Shown here piece by piece: positions 18,350 through 29,058 of a stretch of 63,806 bases of DNA. Below the pieces are notes generated by a model. That model made no database searches, was not told the DNA's origin, and saw only the letters and a program-made list of their open reading frames with translations. Origin of the DNA: an uncultured Paracoccaceae bacterium (GTDB lineage: Bacteria; Pseudomonadota; Alphaproteobacteria; Rhodobacterales; Rhodobacteraceae); NCBI GenBank assembly GCA_905182165.1, contig CAJJAK010000010.1, positions 1-63,806 of the forward strand, given 5' to 3'. The first letter of the stretch is position 1; every line of letters starts with the position of its first letter. A program made the translations under genes and the position numbers.

Positions 18350-19888
18350 TTAGTTGGGAAGATGAATTATGTGTTTTTTGCGCAAGTTTGCATCCAGTTG
18401 GGGTTCAAAACGGGCAACAGAGCGTTCTGTGAGGATTTCTTCTTTGCGCTTAGTTGCCTTCTCTAGAAGATCTGGTTTCCCTAATTCGGCCCATTCCTTG
18501 GGAGAGGTGCGGTCGCCCAATGTTGGGTAGACAAAATCTGATTGCATGCGGCTGAGAGTTTCATCTGTGCCAAGATAGTGACCGGGTCCACCCATACAAA
18601 CCTGCGCCATTTGATCAAGAGCGAGGGTTTCATCGGTGACTTCGATCCCACGTACGCAACGCAAAGCTTGACCGATGATATCGTCGCTGAGGATTAGGCT
18701 TTCGAGGCAAAACCCGAGCAGTGAGGCGTGCATACCTGCGGCTTCATAGACCATATTGAGACCTGAAAGTCCCGCCATTACATTTGAACACATTTGCTCT
18801 GAGCCAGCTTGCATGTCAGGCATTTTGGAATCTGATGCCCCACCTACAGCACCCCCTGGAACACCATAGAATTTGTGCATTTGGGCACAACCTGCGGTGA
18901 GTAGCGCCTGTTCGCCAGACCCAACAGACATCGCACCTGTGCGCAAGTCGAGGCCAAAGGGCCAAGTGCCGAAGATGGCGGGGTGACCGGGGGCAATGGC
19001 GTTGACATAGACGAGACCTGCGAGACATTCGGCAGTGGCTTGGGCAATTGCACCAGCTATGGTGGAGGGGGCTGTAGCGCCTGCCATTCCAGCGGATAGC
19101 AACAGCACTGGCATGCCACCACGAATGCAGGCCTCCATTACTTCACAGCTTTCTGTCGCGAATTTCATGGGCGGCACAACGAAGCAGTTGGAATTAGATA
19201 CGAATGGGCGTTCACGGTATTTTGCCTCTCCACCAGCAATTTCGTAGAGCATTTCGAATGCGCCTGGTACGAAAGATGGTTCAGTGAATGATGTGCCGAT
19301 ATGTTTGGTTGTACCTGATGTACAGGCGTAGATTGTGTTGAGATCCATCTCGTAATTGTTAGGGATATCGCGGCAAACCATGGGGCGTTGGAGAAAGTGC
19401 ACGTTGTCGAGTTTATCTACTATGCGTGCGGCATCGTGTAAATCTTGGACTGTGCATTCGCGGTATTGATTGCCGTGAACATCTACAATGTGCACTGCGG
19501 CACCTGCGGTGCCATAGTGGACACGATTGCCTGAAAGTGTGAGGTCGTTTTTACCGTCACGGCTAAAAAGTGTAATCTCGCGACGCGCTTTGGTAAGCAT
19601 GTCTTCGACAAGCGCACGGGGGAACCGGATACGACCATCATCACCTTGTATTGCGCCAGCGTTTGTAAGAATTTCGACCCCCGATGGGGGAGCATCAGCA
19701 AGGCCAATAGTCTCGAGGGCATCAAGTGCAGCAGTGTGGATTTTCTGAACGTCAAGATCGGAAAGTGGCTTGTATGTGCCACCTTCTAAGCCAGAGCGGA
19801 TTGGACGGACATCGTCTGTAAGAGGGGCTGCGCGAAGAGCTTGACGGGCGGACCTTCCGCCCGAGCGACGAGAAATATTTTTAGACAT
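18350..19888 (-). CDS. MttB-superfamily corrinoid methyltransferase (non-pyrrolysine)
   Basis: This is a barrel methyltransferase of the trimethylamine methyltransferase family (512 aa from the chosen ATG at 19888; an ATG at 19900 is also possible). Recognisable blocks are GRSARQALR near the start, LDALETIGLADAPPSGVEIL, RPMVCRDIP and SGEQALLTAGCAQMHKFYGVPGG. The frame is fully open with no internal TAG, so it is the non-Pyl type, whose known members demethylate glycine betaine, proline betaine or carnitine in anaerobes. No corrinoid-protein gene is adjacent here, so the in vivo substrate is open. GC is higher than in the flanks. Confidence 0.88.
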   Translation of the reverse strand: MSKNISRRSGGRSARQALRAAPLTDDVRPIRSGLEGGTYKPLSDLDVQKIHTAALDALETIGLADAPPSGVEILTNAGAIQGDDGRIRFPRALVEDMLTKARREITLFSRDGKNDLTLSGNRVHYGTAGAAVHIVDVHGNQYRECTVQDLHDAARIVDKLDNVHFLQRPMVCRDIPNNYEMDLNTIYACTSGTTKHIGTSFTEPSFVPGAFEMLYEIAGGEAKYRERPFVSNSNCFVVPPMKFATESCEVMEACIRGGMPVLLLSAGMAGATAPSTIAGAIAQATAECLAGLVYVNAIAPGHPAIFGTWPFGLDLRTGAMSVGSGEQALLTAGCAQMHKFYGVPGGAVGGASDSKMPDMQAGSEQMCSNVMAGLSGLNMVYEAAGMHASLLGFCLESLILSDDIIGQALRCVRGIEVTDETLALDQMAQVCMGGPGHYLGTDETLSRMQSDFVYPTLGDRTSPKEWAELGKPDLLEKATKRKEEILTERSVARFEPQLDANLRKKHIIHLPN

Positions 19889-20421
19889 TTTAGTGCTCAT
19901 TTTTATTGGGTGAAAATTGACAGTTTTGATAGGAAGAAATTTGTGAACAATTTTGCATTGCGCGGCCGCAAGTATCTTCAAAGGTGCGCAATATTAAGAT
20001 AATAATTAATTTAAAATTCATCATTTTATTTTCGTATCTTCATATTTTCCGTTGTATGAGAATGTGATAAATTATTACGCGTGGCAGGTCTAATTGCGGC
20101 AGGAGTGTCGTTTTCAGAGTTTTTTAAGGAAAAAATATGATATCTGTTGGTATTTTTTATTTGTTACATAAGCTCTACCATGGGCGGGTCATAATTATTG
20201 AATAATCAATCTCAGCAAGTATCTCCCTGCTAGTACTACACGTTAGTGGCAATTGGCCGATTTAGCATAATGGGATTGATGAAAGAGATTTATTGCAGTA
20301 TTCTTTTTATCTAGATTGCACAGCTGGTCTACTCAATCATCATTATTACATTTCCCCGCTTGTTGCTTTATTTGCCTTGATCGATAAAAAGTCAGAATGG
20401 GCTTTCTGAAAGGATCTTGAC
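19889..20421. other. Intergenic region between the MttB homologue and hutD
   Basis: This is 533 bases between divergent genes. The sequence is AT-rich from 19990 to 20160, and the remainder has no frame with recognisable protein text. It presumably holds both promoters. I see no clear hairpin or operator. Confidence 0.4.
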
Positions 20422-20979
20422 ATTAAAATATTATCACCTGATCAGTTTATTTCTTCCACTTGGAAAAATGGTACCGGGGTTACACATGAAATCGCTAAAA
20501 TAACGAGTGAGAATCAGTTAATGTGGCGGCTCAGCATTGCGGAAGTTGATGAAGATGGCCCATTTTCATTATTCGAAGGAATGGCACGTATTCTAACGGT
20601 CATCGAAGGGAATGGCATGGTTCTTGAGAGTGAAGATGGCGTACTGGACGCGGCTTATTGTAAGCCAACAGTATTCTCTGGTGAAACTAAGATTAATAGC
20701 TATTTGAATGACGGACCAATCCGAGATTTCAACGTGATTTATGACCCAGTGCAGATTTGTGCTGAGGTTAAACTTGTCACTCAACCCTTCGATATTGGAG
20801 GGAAACAAAACTTGGATTGCGTATACGCACTTTACTGCATCGCTGGGAGTTTGAACATCGATAATGCAGAGATCGACAAAGGATCGATCGCTCTGTGTGA
20901 AACGTTGCCAGAGCAAGTTCAGTATTCACAAAATTCTGCTGCTTTGTTGGTGTCGTTGGCGACGCGTTCTGGAAGATGA
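20422..20979 (+). CDS. hutD: HutD/Ves family protein with a non-standard start
   Basis: HutD proteins are small bicupins linked to histidine use, thought to bind formylglutamate or urocanate pathway intermediates. The family N-terminus is clear before the first ATG: KILSPDQFISSTWKNGTGVT (compare PWKNGGGxT), then MWRLSIAEVDEDGPFSLFEG. In-frame reading upstream leads to ATT at 20422 after an AAAGGA ribosome site; the first ATG (20521) would delete the WKNG motif. So either ATT is used as start or an ATG was changed. The C-terminal part is complete to 20979. No other hut gene is seen nearby. Confidence 0.78.
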   Translation: MKILSPDQFISSTWKNGTGVTHEIAKITSENQLMWRLSIAEVDEDGPFSLFEGMARILTVIEGNGMVLESEDGVLDAAYCKPTVFSGETKINSYLNDGPIRDFNVIYDPVQICAEVKLVTQPFDIGGKQNLDCVYALYCIAGSLNIDNAEIDKGSIALCETLPEQVQYSQNSAALLVSLATRSGR

Positions 20980-21051
20980 ATACGCTCAGTTGACAGATTA
21001 TTTCAAAGATTATTAGAAAATGACCTTACTTGGGCACGAGTAATTCAGAGT

Positions 21052-21968
21052 TTACAATTTTTGATTTATTAATTTTTGTTCGCGCCTCGTTATATAAACG
21101 GTTGAGGAGAATATTATTATTCCACCTACCCAAGTCCAATATCCGGGTAATTCAGAAAAAATTACCCAAGCCAGAAATGCTACCATAGGTAATTTAATAA
21201 ATTCTAATGGTTGCAAACTGGTGATCTCAGCAAGAGAATAAGCACGTGTAAAAAAACTGTGCCCAAGTGTCCCGCAAAAAGCCAAACCCCCTGATATGGT
21301 AGGTTATACAATTTCAAATTCCCAAACCAAAATTGCTGGCTATTGTGATTGGGATAAGCATAATAACCATCCAAGCAACAATGGCATTAGCAGATTCTGT
21401 GGCAGTCAATTTTTTTACTATTAATATATTTATTGAGTGAAAAAAAGCACCTATAAATGATAAGATAATGCCAAGAGAAATACCACCTGCATGAGGTTGA
21501 ACAATAACAAGCATTCCAATAAAACCAATAAGAATGGCTGCAACTCTTCGAATTTTTATAACTTCTCCAAGTAAAACAACAGCCGCAATTGTGATAAATA
21601 TTGGTGTAGTAAAGCTTATTGCTGTCGCTTGAGCTAGAGGAATCAAAGTTATCGAGATAAATCCAGCGAACATTCCAATACTTCCAAATATAGCACGCCA
21701 AATGAATAATTTTGGGTTGTTCATTTTAAAAGAAATTAATCCAGAGCTACACATGATAGGAATAATTATAAAGCAAGCTAGAAGGTTTCTAAGAAAAATT
21801 ACCTCCATAATATGGATACTTTCAGAAGATTTTCGTATAAAAATACCCATTAAAGTAAAGAAAAAAATCGATATAAAAGTATAAGCAATCGCTCTGTTTT
21901 GCGATGGTAATTTTCTAAAAAATATATTTATTTTATTAAAAAATAATAAAGGTTATTAATACATTCAT
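21052..21968 (-). CDS. EamA/DMT-superfamily permease, frame-interrupted
   Basis: This is a ten-helix drug/metabolite-type exporter of about 305 aa. One frame (21850-21314) has four to five helices including NLLACFIIIPIMCSSG and a first EamA repeat, and another (21285-21052) ends with WVIFSELPGYWTWVGGIIIF, the typical end of the second repeat. The shift is near 21300. At the 5' end, ATG 21968 with an AGAAGGA ribosome site opens a short frame, then NRAIAYTFISIFFFTLMG is in the next frame, so there is probably a second shift in a T run near 21940. Substrate unknown. Confidence 0.75.
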
Positions 21969-22242
21969 TTTCCTTCTGATAAAAGAAGTGTCTTAAGATT
22001 ACCGAGTTAATTCGTGAAGTTTGTCAAGGATATTTGAGGTTGTAAGCGGATTTACGTTCAAAAGAAGAACGATATGATTTTGCATTTTCAGATTTATAAC
22101 ATTCTTTTAATTTATAACTTGTTTCAATTAAATATTTAATATCATAATAATAATTTCTTATCTATGACTGATGATTTTTAAGTAAAAAAAGGGATGAGAG
22201 TATAACTAATCGCTGCTGAAAAAAATAACAGGATATAACCCC

Positions 22243-22503
22243 ATGAGAAAACTATTAACAATATTTCTGATGACGATTGTACTTTCAACTCATTTTGTTT
22301 CTGAGGATCGTTTTGCACGAGCAGGCACTAGTTCTGAACTTGCCAAAGAGGCAATGCTCGAAGAGAGTATTATTTCTTATTATTTTCTTAATAAGGGTGG
22401 CTTTGGAGAAATTATACATTTCATAACATCTTATAAAAATTCTATTTATATTTGTCTCTTAAACATTTCACATGATAATTATTCGTGCCACTTAGCTGAA
22501 TAG
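22243..22503 (+). CDS. Short secreted hypothetical protein
   Basis: An 86-aa frame begins with MRKLLTIFLMTIVLSTHFVS, which looks like a signal peptide. The rest (about 25-86) has no motif I recognise; it contains ISYYFLNKGGFGEI and two Cys near the end. An AGGAT ribosome-like site lies 9 bases upstream. The surrounding DNA is very AT-rich, so a chance frame is possible. Confidence 0.35.
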   Translation: MRKLLTIFLMTIVLSTHFVSEDRFARAGTSSELAKEAMLEESIISYYFLNKGGFGEIIHFITSYKNSIYICLLNISHDNYSCHLAE

Positions 22504-22758
22504 ATAATGTCGTCTGGGAGCAAGTTTTGTGTTTCTGTGCAGGTTTGGATGTTTAAGATTTGACAAATAATCTTTAAGCTTATGATTAAAGCATTAAAAA
22601 CACTAAAATCAAAAGCAAAAGAGATTTTTTTTAAAAACGTCGTCATGCGCGAAGGTAAAGACTAAAATTTAAAGTAGCCTAAACCAATACATGTGGTTGA
22701 AACGAAAGCAGGTACTTATATTAATTCAACCAAAAGAACGTAGTAGGAGGGTATTACT

Positions 22759-22875
22759 TTATTTTTTTGCGCCAATCGCTGGCTTGCTTGCTAGAAAGTT
22801 CGCAGTAGCAGAGATTTTTGGTTTTTCTTTCTTTGGTTTCTTGGTTTCTTTTTTACTATTTTTGCCTTTGGCCAT
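22759..22875 (-). CDS. Small Lys-rich conserved protein (38 aa)
   Basis: Reading the reverse strand gives MAKGKNSKKETKKPKKEKPK, then ISATANFLASKPAIGAKK and a stop. I recall very similar tiny proteins (MAKGQxxSNKExxKPKK...) across many Proteobacteria, usually annotated as hypothetical. An AAGGA site lies 8 bases before the ATG, at the right distance. The strongly basic, Lys-Pro-rich start suggests nucleic-acid or ribosome contact, but that is a guess. The overlapping frame on the other strand is a shadow. Confidence 0.65.
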   Translation of the reverse strand: MAKGKNSKKETKKPKKEKPKISATANFLASKPAIGAKK

Positions 22876-23246
22876 TGTATAGTCCTTCAAAATGCAGCGG
22901 TCTGATGCCGAAATGGCATGAGTGACTGCGGTGGTTTACAAATTGTGGCGATAAATCCCCGCTTGTCTAGCGAGTGTCAAGAATAGTGCCACAACGATAA
23001 TGCGCAGAGAGTTCTTCCAAAATTATTCTAAAGGTTACCAAGACTACCACTTTTGTAAAGCCTAAATCTTTCGTTATAAGTCCGGCAACAGCTTTTGAGA
23101 TTATAATAGTTTGATAATATTTGCTAGGCCAATCTGATTATATCGCTTATTTATGAATCTACGTAATAGTATATTATGCTATTTTATATAAGTTGCTGAG
23201 ATGCATTAGATTAAGCATGACAACTCTAGGATAGCCCGTATTCAAA
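22876..23246. other. Intergenic region with no supported gene
   Basis: This 371-base stretch lies between the small Lys-rich gene and the amidohydrolase. About 47 codons are open on the reverse strand near 22967-23110, but there is no start codon or ribosome site. I see no RNA structure that I would call. Confidence 0.35.
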
Positions 23247-24453
23247 TTAATTTTGATTTGTGAGATTGGACACAGCGTGGGCGAGAACTCTAAGACCTGT
23301 AACCAAATCTTTCTCATGAGTATTTTCTGAATAGTCATGACTTATCCCGTTAATGGAGGGCACAAAAAGCATACCGGTAGGCAAGTGACTGGCGACGTTT
23401 GTTGCATCATGTAGGGCACCTGATGACATCGAGCGCCAGTTATTTGGGACGATCATTTCCGCTCCTTCAGACAATGCAGTCATCATTGACCTATCCATTG
23501 TGACAGGATTAAGTCCAAGGAGTGGGCCATATGACAAAGTTAACATTCCATCATTTGCAACTTGTCGAGCTGTATCGCGAATAATCGCCTCCATATGTTG
23601 GAGCCGCTCTCCATCGCCGTCTCTCCATTGCATTGAAAAGGTCACTTTACCTGGGACAATGGAGGATGCATTTGGAAATAATTTAACATGCCCAATGGTC
23701 CAGACGCTTTCGGGCGTGACAACGTTGTACAGTCTATCATTGAGTAATTGATTAAAAGAGCACAGCGCCTGAAAGGCATCTTTTCTTGTACTCATAGGTG
23801 TTGTGCCAGCATGATTTTGCGCTCCTTCAAAAGTAATTTTGATATCTCTGATACCAACAATTGATGTAACTACGCCAATTTTTTCTTTGGAGATATCCAG
23901 TTTGGACCCTGCTCAATATGCATTTCGATGAAACCTGAAAAGTAGCTAGGTTTGATGAAATCACTTACTCTATCGCCAAGAACACCACGAGCCTCACTAA
24001 ATTGAATTCCACCTGTATCAGTAAGTTTATCTGCGTCCTTAAGAGACAAATGACCACTCCAGATTGCGCTCCCAGTAGTCACACCAAAACGACCCTCTTC
24101 ATCCTGAAAGTTTGCGACTGAAACTGGCAAATCACCCTTCTTATTTAAAGATTTTGCAATTTCAATACCAGCCAAAACTCCAAGTGCCCCGTCTAGCCAG
24201 CCACCCTCTGGTTGACTGTCAGTGTGAGAGCCTAATAAAAGACTACCCAGATCTCCTAGGCCAAATAGGTTACCTACGGGATCAAAGATAGGATTGAGCC
24301 CAGCAGTTGACATCTCAAACGCGATCCAGTCCCGAGCATCAAGGTCAGGATCACTAAAAGCTGGGCGTGTGACACCTTTGCCAACTCCAGAAGCGCCAAA
24401 GCTGCAAAGTTTATTCAATGAATTCAAGAACCGATTGTTTTTATTTCAATCAT
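23247..24453 (-). CDS. M20-family Zn-dependent amidohydrolase (N-carbamoyl-amino-acid hydrolase type), frame-interrupted
   Basis: This is a member of the AmaB/HyuC/AllC group (about 402 aa), which hydrolyses N-carbamoyl-L-amino acids, allantoate or ureidoglycolate. Metal-binding motifs are [30 protein letters not shown] and EMHIEQGP. The second frame has [19 protein letters not shown] and the late His in [14 protein letters not shown]. There are two breaks: near 24435, where the likely ATG at 24453 (AAGGAAG site) opens in another frame, and near 23900 in [14 protein letters not shown]. It is a paralogue of the intact gene at 52037. Its substrate cannot be told from sequence. Confidence 0.82.
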
Positions 24454-24652
24454 TTTAACTTCCTTTGTACTTAATTTTAGATTATTTCTCTATTTCCCAA
24501 AACTATACAATCAATTGTTTTGAATTCACCTTAAACCTCGTTCAATTCTTTCTTTGTATAAATACAATGTCCACGTTAATGGATGTAGACTGGAACTATA
24601 TGCTAAAAGCGTTTTCTATTGGTATTATGATGAAATTAGATTACACAGCCTG

Positions 24653-25528
24653 ATGGCATCCACCTCAATAAAATTTTTTTTACATTACGCGAGATACTTT
24701 CCTTTGTGGTTGGCGCTCACTCTTTTTCGATGGCGCACCTTTGATTCACGTTCCCGTGGTTTGGGAACAGTATTTGCGATGGTAATGCGTTGGTTTCCGC
24801 CTGTGAGAGAGCGATTTGACCGTGAAGCAAAGCGAGTATTTCCTAATATGAAGCGCAGTGAACGCGCTAAATTAGGGCAAAATATGGGCCGGTATATGGG
24901 GAGAACACTTTTTGAGATTTACCATGATGCTGAATTTCAAACTCAACATAACAAATTCCGAGTCTCTGGCCCCGGTCTTGCCGCCCTTAAAGAGGCGAAT
25001 GCAGTTGGAAAAGGAGCTATCATTGTTTCTGGCCATTTTGGGCAATGGGAAGCTGTCCGTGCAGTGATCAAAATGTACGGACTGGAAAGTGGTGCTGTTT
25101 ATCGCCCTCATAAAAATCGACATTACGAACGCCGTATTCTTGCGGGTATTGAAGCTGGGGGCAAACCAATCTTGGCAACTGGCCGCGTGGGTACTAAAGC
25201 CCTTGTACGTCATTTACGGGATGGTGGCATTATTTCCATTTTGTTAGATGAAAAATATGCGGAGGGTGTGAGATTACCATTTCTTGGTCTTGACGCTCTT
25301 ACTTCACTCTCTGCTGCCCAGCTGGCGCTTAAATACGGTCTACCTATAATACCAGCTTATGGTATTCGTATTGATGACGGGAATGAATTTAAAGTAGAAT
25401 TTGAAGACCCCATACCACATACCGATAGCCTGACAATGACGCGCGTTTTTAATGACAGTCTATCAAGAAGAATAATTACAAATCCAGAACAATGGTATTG
25501 GATGTTAAGGCGCTGGGATGGTGCTTAA
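24653..25528 (+). CDS. LpxL/HtrB-family lipid acyltransferase
   Basis: This is a 291-aa acyltransferase of the lipid A late-acyltransferase family. The catalytic motif H-x4-E is H128...E133 in IVSGHFGQWEAV. GVRLPFLGLDALTSLSAAQLALKYGLPIIP matches the substrate block of the family (key residues PF, G and A-LA). It has an N-terminal hydrophobic segment (about 8-25). The start at 24653 is preferred because upstream text (24554-24652) lacks family similarity. It probably acylates lipid A or an ornithine-type lipid at the inner membrane. Confidence 0.85.
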   Translation: MASTSIKFFLHYARYFPLWLALTLFRWRTFDSRSRGLGTVFAMVMRWFPPVRERFDREAKRVFPNMKRSERAKLGQNMGRYMGRTLFEIYHDAEFQTQHNKFRVSGPGLAALKEANAVGKGAIIVSGHFGQWEAVRAVIKMYGLESGAVYRPHKNRHYERRILAGIEAGGKPILATGRVGTKALVRHLRDGGIISILLDEKYAEGVRLPFLGLDALTSLSAAQLALKYGLPIIPAYGIRIDDGNEFKVEFEDPIPHTDSLTMTRVFNDSLSRRIITNPEQWYWMLRRWDGA

Positions 25529-25665
25529 AGCTTTTTGGAAACGTTAATGTTGGTACTGTCAGGTTAACTCTCAGGCTCCCAACCAGCCCTAACTAAACCT
25601 TCAATCAATATATCTGCCAGAGATGAGTTAGGTACAAAAATCTTTTTGTAATAGCATCACTTTTT

Positions 25666-27388
25666 TTAACTAATACCTCTCATTTTATTTACAATTAAAG
25701 CTGCTAAAGCTTCTGGCCCTTTATCCAAATAACCCATCACAGATGCTTTAAATCCTTTATAAAAACCGGCTTCAGAAAAATGTGAGATACATTCTTTTAT
25801 CAAGGAGTAAGCTATTTCGAAATTATTTTGCCCCATTTGTGCGAAAAAAAGTCCATCTTTGTATACAATAGCGTTAGCGTCTAGCGGGTTTAGTTCAATG
25901 GCTTTCCGAAAGTATTTTTCAGATTCAGCGAATTTTCCTGAGTGTACAAGAGCTTGCCCCAAGCTATTTTGTCCGTCGGGGTAGCTCGGATTGAGTTTAA
26001 TGGCTCTTTCAGAGTATTGTTTTGCTTGTTCAAAATCACCCGAAAAAAAGTAGTATCGTGAAATCGAGTTCATCGCTGTAGGGTTTTTCAAATCGAGTTC
26101 AGATGCTTTTCGTCCATGTTGAAGTAGTTCATCTCGGGTCTTGCTCGAATCATTTGTTGTAAAATGTAAAAGTTCCTGTATGCAGATTTCTGATAACAAC
26201 GAATGTGCATTAGACATTGAGCTATCTAATTCAACTGCCTGCTCACATAAGTTTCTTGCTTTTTCGAGCTCAAGGTCTTTATGGTCTGTCGGATTTCTTA
26301 CATTAAAAATATGTAATGCTTTTAAATAAATTGCCCAAGCATTAAAGTTATTTGGCCGTGTTCTTTCTATTCGATCACTTTCATACCCTTGAAGAGTAGG
26401 ATTTACTTGAGCTGCTATGGCCGTTGACACTTCCTTCTATCGCTAAAATATCTTCTAAATTTTTATAATAAACTGGTCCAATGTTCCCTTCTTTACCAAC
26501 TAGATTTACCATAACTCCAGCAACTTTTTGCCCACCTTTACGTACATTGCCTTGAACAATGTAATTAGCGCCCAATTCAGCTGCTACCTCTTTGATATTT
26601 ATTGTTTGATCTTTGTATATAAAACTTGAATTTCTCGAAATAACTGGAAAAGTTCGCCACAGTGATAAATTGGCTATTATATCCTCAGTAATTCCATCAA
26701 CAAAATAATCTTGATCAGGGTCATTACTCTGATTTAAGAATGGTAAAACTACAATTGTAGGAGGCGTATTTTCAGAAGATTGGTTGGCTCTTTGCGTTGG
26801 ACCTACTTCTTTAATTAACTCCAGTGTGGAATTGCTTGATTTATTCTTAACATTAGAAAGCGAAGATACCTCAATTTTATATGTGGAAACAGGGTTGGAA
26901 ATATTCTTCATGACTTGTTCGCCGGTATCAACAAAGTTCATATCAAGCTTCCGGCTCACTTCATCATGAAACTTTCCTGACAAGGAAATACCACCCGGTT
27001 CAGCAGCTGCCTCAAGTCTTGCTGCAATATTTACGCCATCGCCATATAAGTTATCACCTTCAATAATAACATCTCCAAGATTCAAACCAACCCGAAAAAG
27101 CATTTTATCAGCTTCTGGAACACCTTCATTACGGTCTCGCAAATCTCTCTGAAATTCTGTTGCAGCGACAATAGCATCAACTGGGCTACCAAATTCCGCT
27201 ATAACTGAGTCGCCAGCGCTCCCAAAAATACGTCCGTGATTTGCTGTTATGGCATCATCTGTAAGAGTTCTACATGCTTTCAAATTCTTTAATGTTCGAT
27301 CTTCATTCTCACCCATCATTTTACTGAATCCAACCGTGTCAGCCACTAATATAGCTGCAAGTTTTCTTCGTGGGCCAGTTTCAGTCAT
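25666..27388 (-). CDS. Class III nucleotide cyclase with TolB/FlgO-like and TPR domains, frame-interrupted
   Basis: The N-terminal class III cyclase domain (about 1-170) has metal Asp residues in ILVADTVGFSKMM and GSAGDSVIAEF, and NLYGDGVNIAARLEA. A TolB-N/FlgO-like segment follows (about 215-310: IVVLPFLNQSNDPDQDYFVDG, NSSFIYKDQ). The C-terminal half has TPR repeats (for example YPDGQNSLGQALVHSGKFAESEKYFRKAIEL). The shift is near 26420 (ILAIEGSV, then STAIAAQVNP in the next frame). Total length is about 574 aa. This architecture is common in Alphaproteobacteria. Whether it makes cAMP is not shown. Confidence 0.85.
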
Positions 27389-27541
27389 ATTGGAACTTTC
27401 AAAAAATTTAGTCCAGAAGAATATTATGAAGGCAAAGTCAAAACTTTAAAATTTTTTAAATGAAATATAGTGTTAAAGGGATCTCGGTTATGTTGCCATA
27501 CTATTCAGTTAATTGATTTACCTTTTTCAAATTCACACGTT

Positions 27542-28036
27542 TTAATGCTGTAATGGCTTCAACCGTGAAGATATGTATCCTGTATTGATACCATATTGAC
27601 CAAGTTCGCCAGACAACCTTTGATGTTCCATTTTTGGACAGAGGTTTTGAACCACCTCAAGACCGTGAGCTTTGGCCAATTCTGTTGCTTCTGTATGCAT
27701 AACACCAATTTGCATCCAAATTGTCTTCAAATTGGGTAAGTAAGTTATAGCTTCCTCTACGATACCAAGAACTGCTTCGGATTTTCTAAATATCTGAACC
27801 ATATCAATATCTTGTGTTATGTCACGTATCTGGCTGTAAGTTGTATTTCCCCACATTTCCTGGCCTGAGTATCTGGGATTAACTGGTATGATCGAGTAAC
27901 CACGAAGCGAGAGCCAACGGCCGACAAGAAAGCTCGGTCTAATTGGATTAAGACTAACCCCAACGGCTGCAATCCTTTTGTTTTCTCTCAGAATATGTCT
28001 GATGTATTGTGCGGAATATGTTTCAGATTGGTTCAT
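27542..28036 (-). CDS. CoA-binding domain protein (YccU-like)
   Basis: This is a single-domain CoA-binding protein of 164 aa, with the Rossmann-like fold of succinyl-CoA synthetase alpha. Conserved blocks are RIAAVGVSLNPIRPSFLVGRWL, YSIIPVNPRY and IWMQIGVMHTEA. The start is set at ATG 28036 because GAAGGAA lies just before it; 25 upstream codons are open but lack family similarity. Its cellular role is not established in the family. Confidence 0.83.
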   Translation of the reverse strand: MNQSETYSAQYIRHILRENKRIAAVGVSLNPIRPSFLVGRWLSLRGYSIIPVNPRYSGQEMWGNTTYSQIRDITQDIDMVQIFRKSEAVLGIVEEAITYLPNLKTIWMQIGVMHTEATELAKAHGLEVVQNLCPKMEHQRLSGELGQYGINTGYISSRLKPLQH

Positions 28037-28213
28037 GCCCAGTTCCTTCGATCTATTAGAACAGCAAAGTGTTAGTAAATTATACCTGAATATTCGATTT
28101 GAGTCTATCACGTTCGCGCCAGATAATGTCGCAGAAATCTGTATTTTAGCCTTGCAAGAACCATTTCAGACGGCCAGTTTGGGTAGGTGGATCAAAGCTG
28201 ATAAAGAATTTTC

Positions 28214-28899
28214 TCACATGTGTCTAGTTACACCACCATCCACGCGAAGACTCTGACCAGTAATGTAGCTACTATCATCAGATAAAAGAAATGCAGCGAC
28301 CTTTGCTTGTTCATCTGCCCTTGCAAGACGCTTAAGTGATGACATTTCCGCAAATTTTTGTGGTAAATCCAAACTATCTGTAAATCCTGGTAATAAACAG
28401 TTCATGCGAATATTTACTGGGCCATACCGATCAGAATAAAGCTTTGTAAAAGAGGATACACCGACCCTGTAGACGCTAGAAGTTGGAAAAGTCAGACTGG
28501 GTTCAAAAGCTGAAAACGTGGTTATGTTAACAATAGAACCGCCACCCTGTTTTTCCATTACTGGGGTAGCTAGTTTTGCCATTCTTATGACGGGCTTCAA
28601 AACCATGTCATTGGCTTTGTCCCAGTCCTCTTCTGAAATATCCAATAGGTCACCTTTAGGTGGCCCACCCACATGGATCAAAACACTATCAATGCGGCCA
28701 TATTTTTCCATAGTAAGATCAAATACTGAATTTAAGTCACTTGCACTTTCAGCACGTCCGCGTTGCGCGATCCCACCCAATTCAGCAGCAAGCGTTTCGC
28801 AACTTTCTGTCGGTGACATTAAGGCTAACGCGTATTTTTAATTCTATCAACCATATTTCCTAAAGCTCCACCAATAATTAGACAGACCTTTTTTGACAT
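28214..28899 (-). CDS. SDR-family oxidoreductase, frame-interrupted near the N-terminus
   Basis: This is a short-chain dehydrogenase/reductase of about 228 aa. A start at 28899 after GGGAGGA gives MSKKVCLIIGGALGNMVDRI. The next frame continues KYALALMSPTESCETLAAEL, so there is a shift near 28838 in an A run. The active site would be Ser in VNITTFSAFEPS and Tyr in SSVYRVGVSSFTK, where the usual YxxxK reads YRVGVSSFTK, so the Lys spacing is unusual. LLSDDSSYITGQSLRVDGG is the typical C-terminus. Catalysis may be altered. Confidence 0.75.
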
Positions 28900-29058
28900 C
28901 ATATGTCCTCCCACAATTATTCAATATTCTTATAATCTACTCTAACGGCTAAACAAGGTGGCAATTCTTTGTGAATAACATGGGCTTAATGTGATGTTCT
29001 GTGTGAAAGGGCAATGGCATCATATAAATCAATCTTCTTAAATATTCCGTAAATTCTA

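Noticed and set aside
22967..23110. About 47 open codons on the minus strand (SKAVAGLITKDLGFTKVVVL)
   Set aside because: Protein-like but has no start codon or ribosome site, and no homologue that I recognise.
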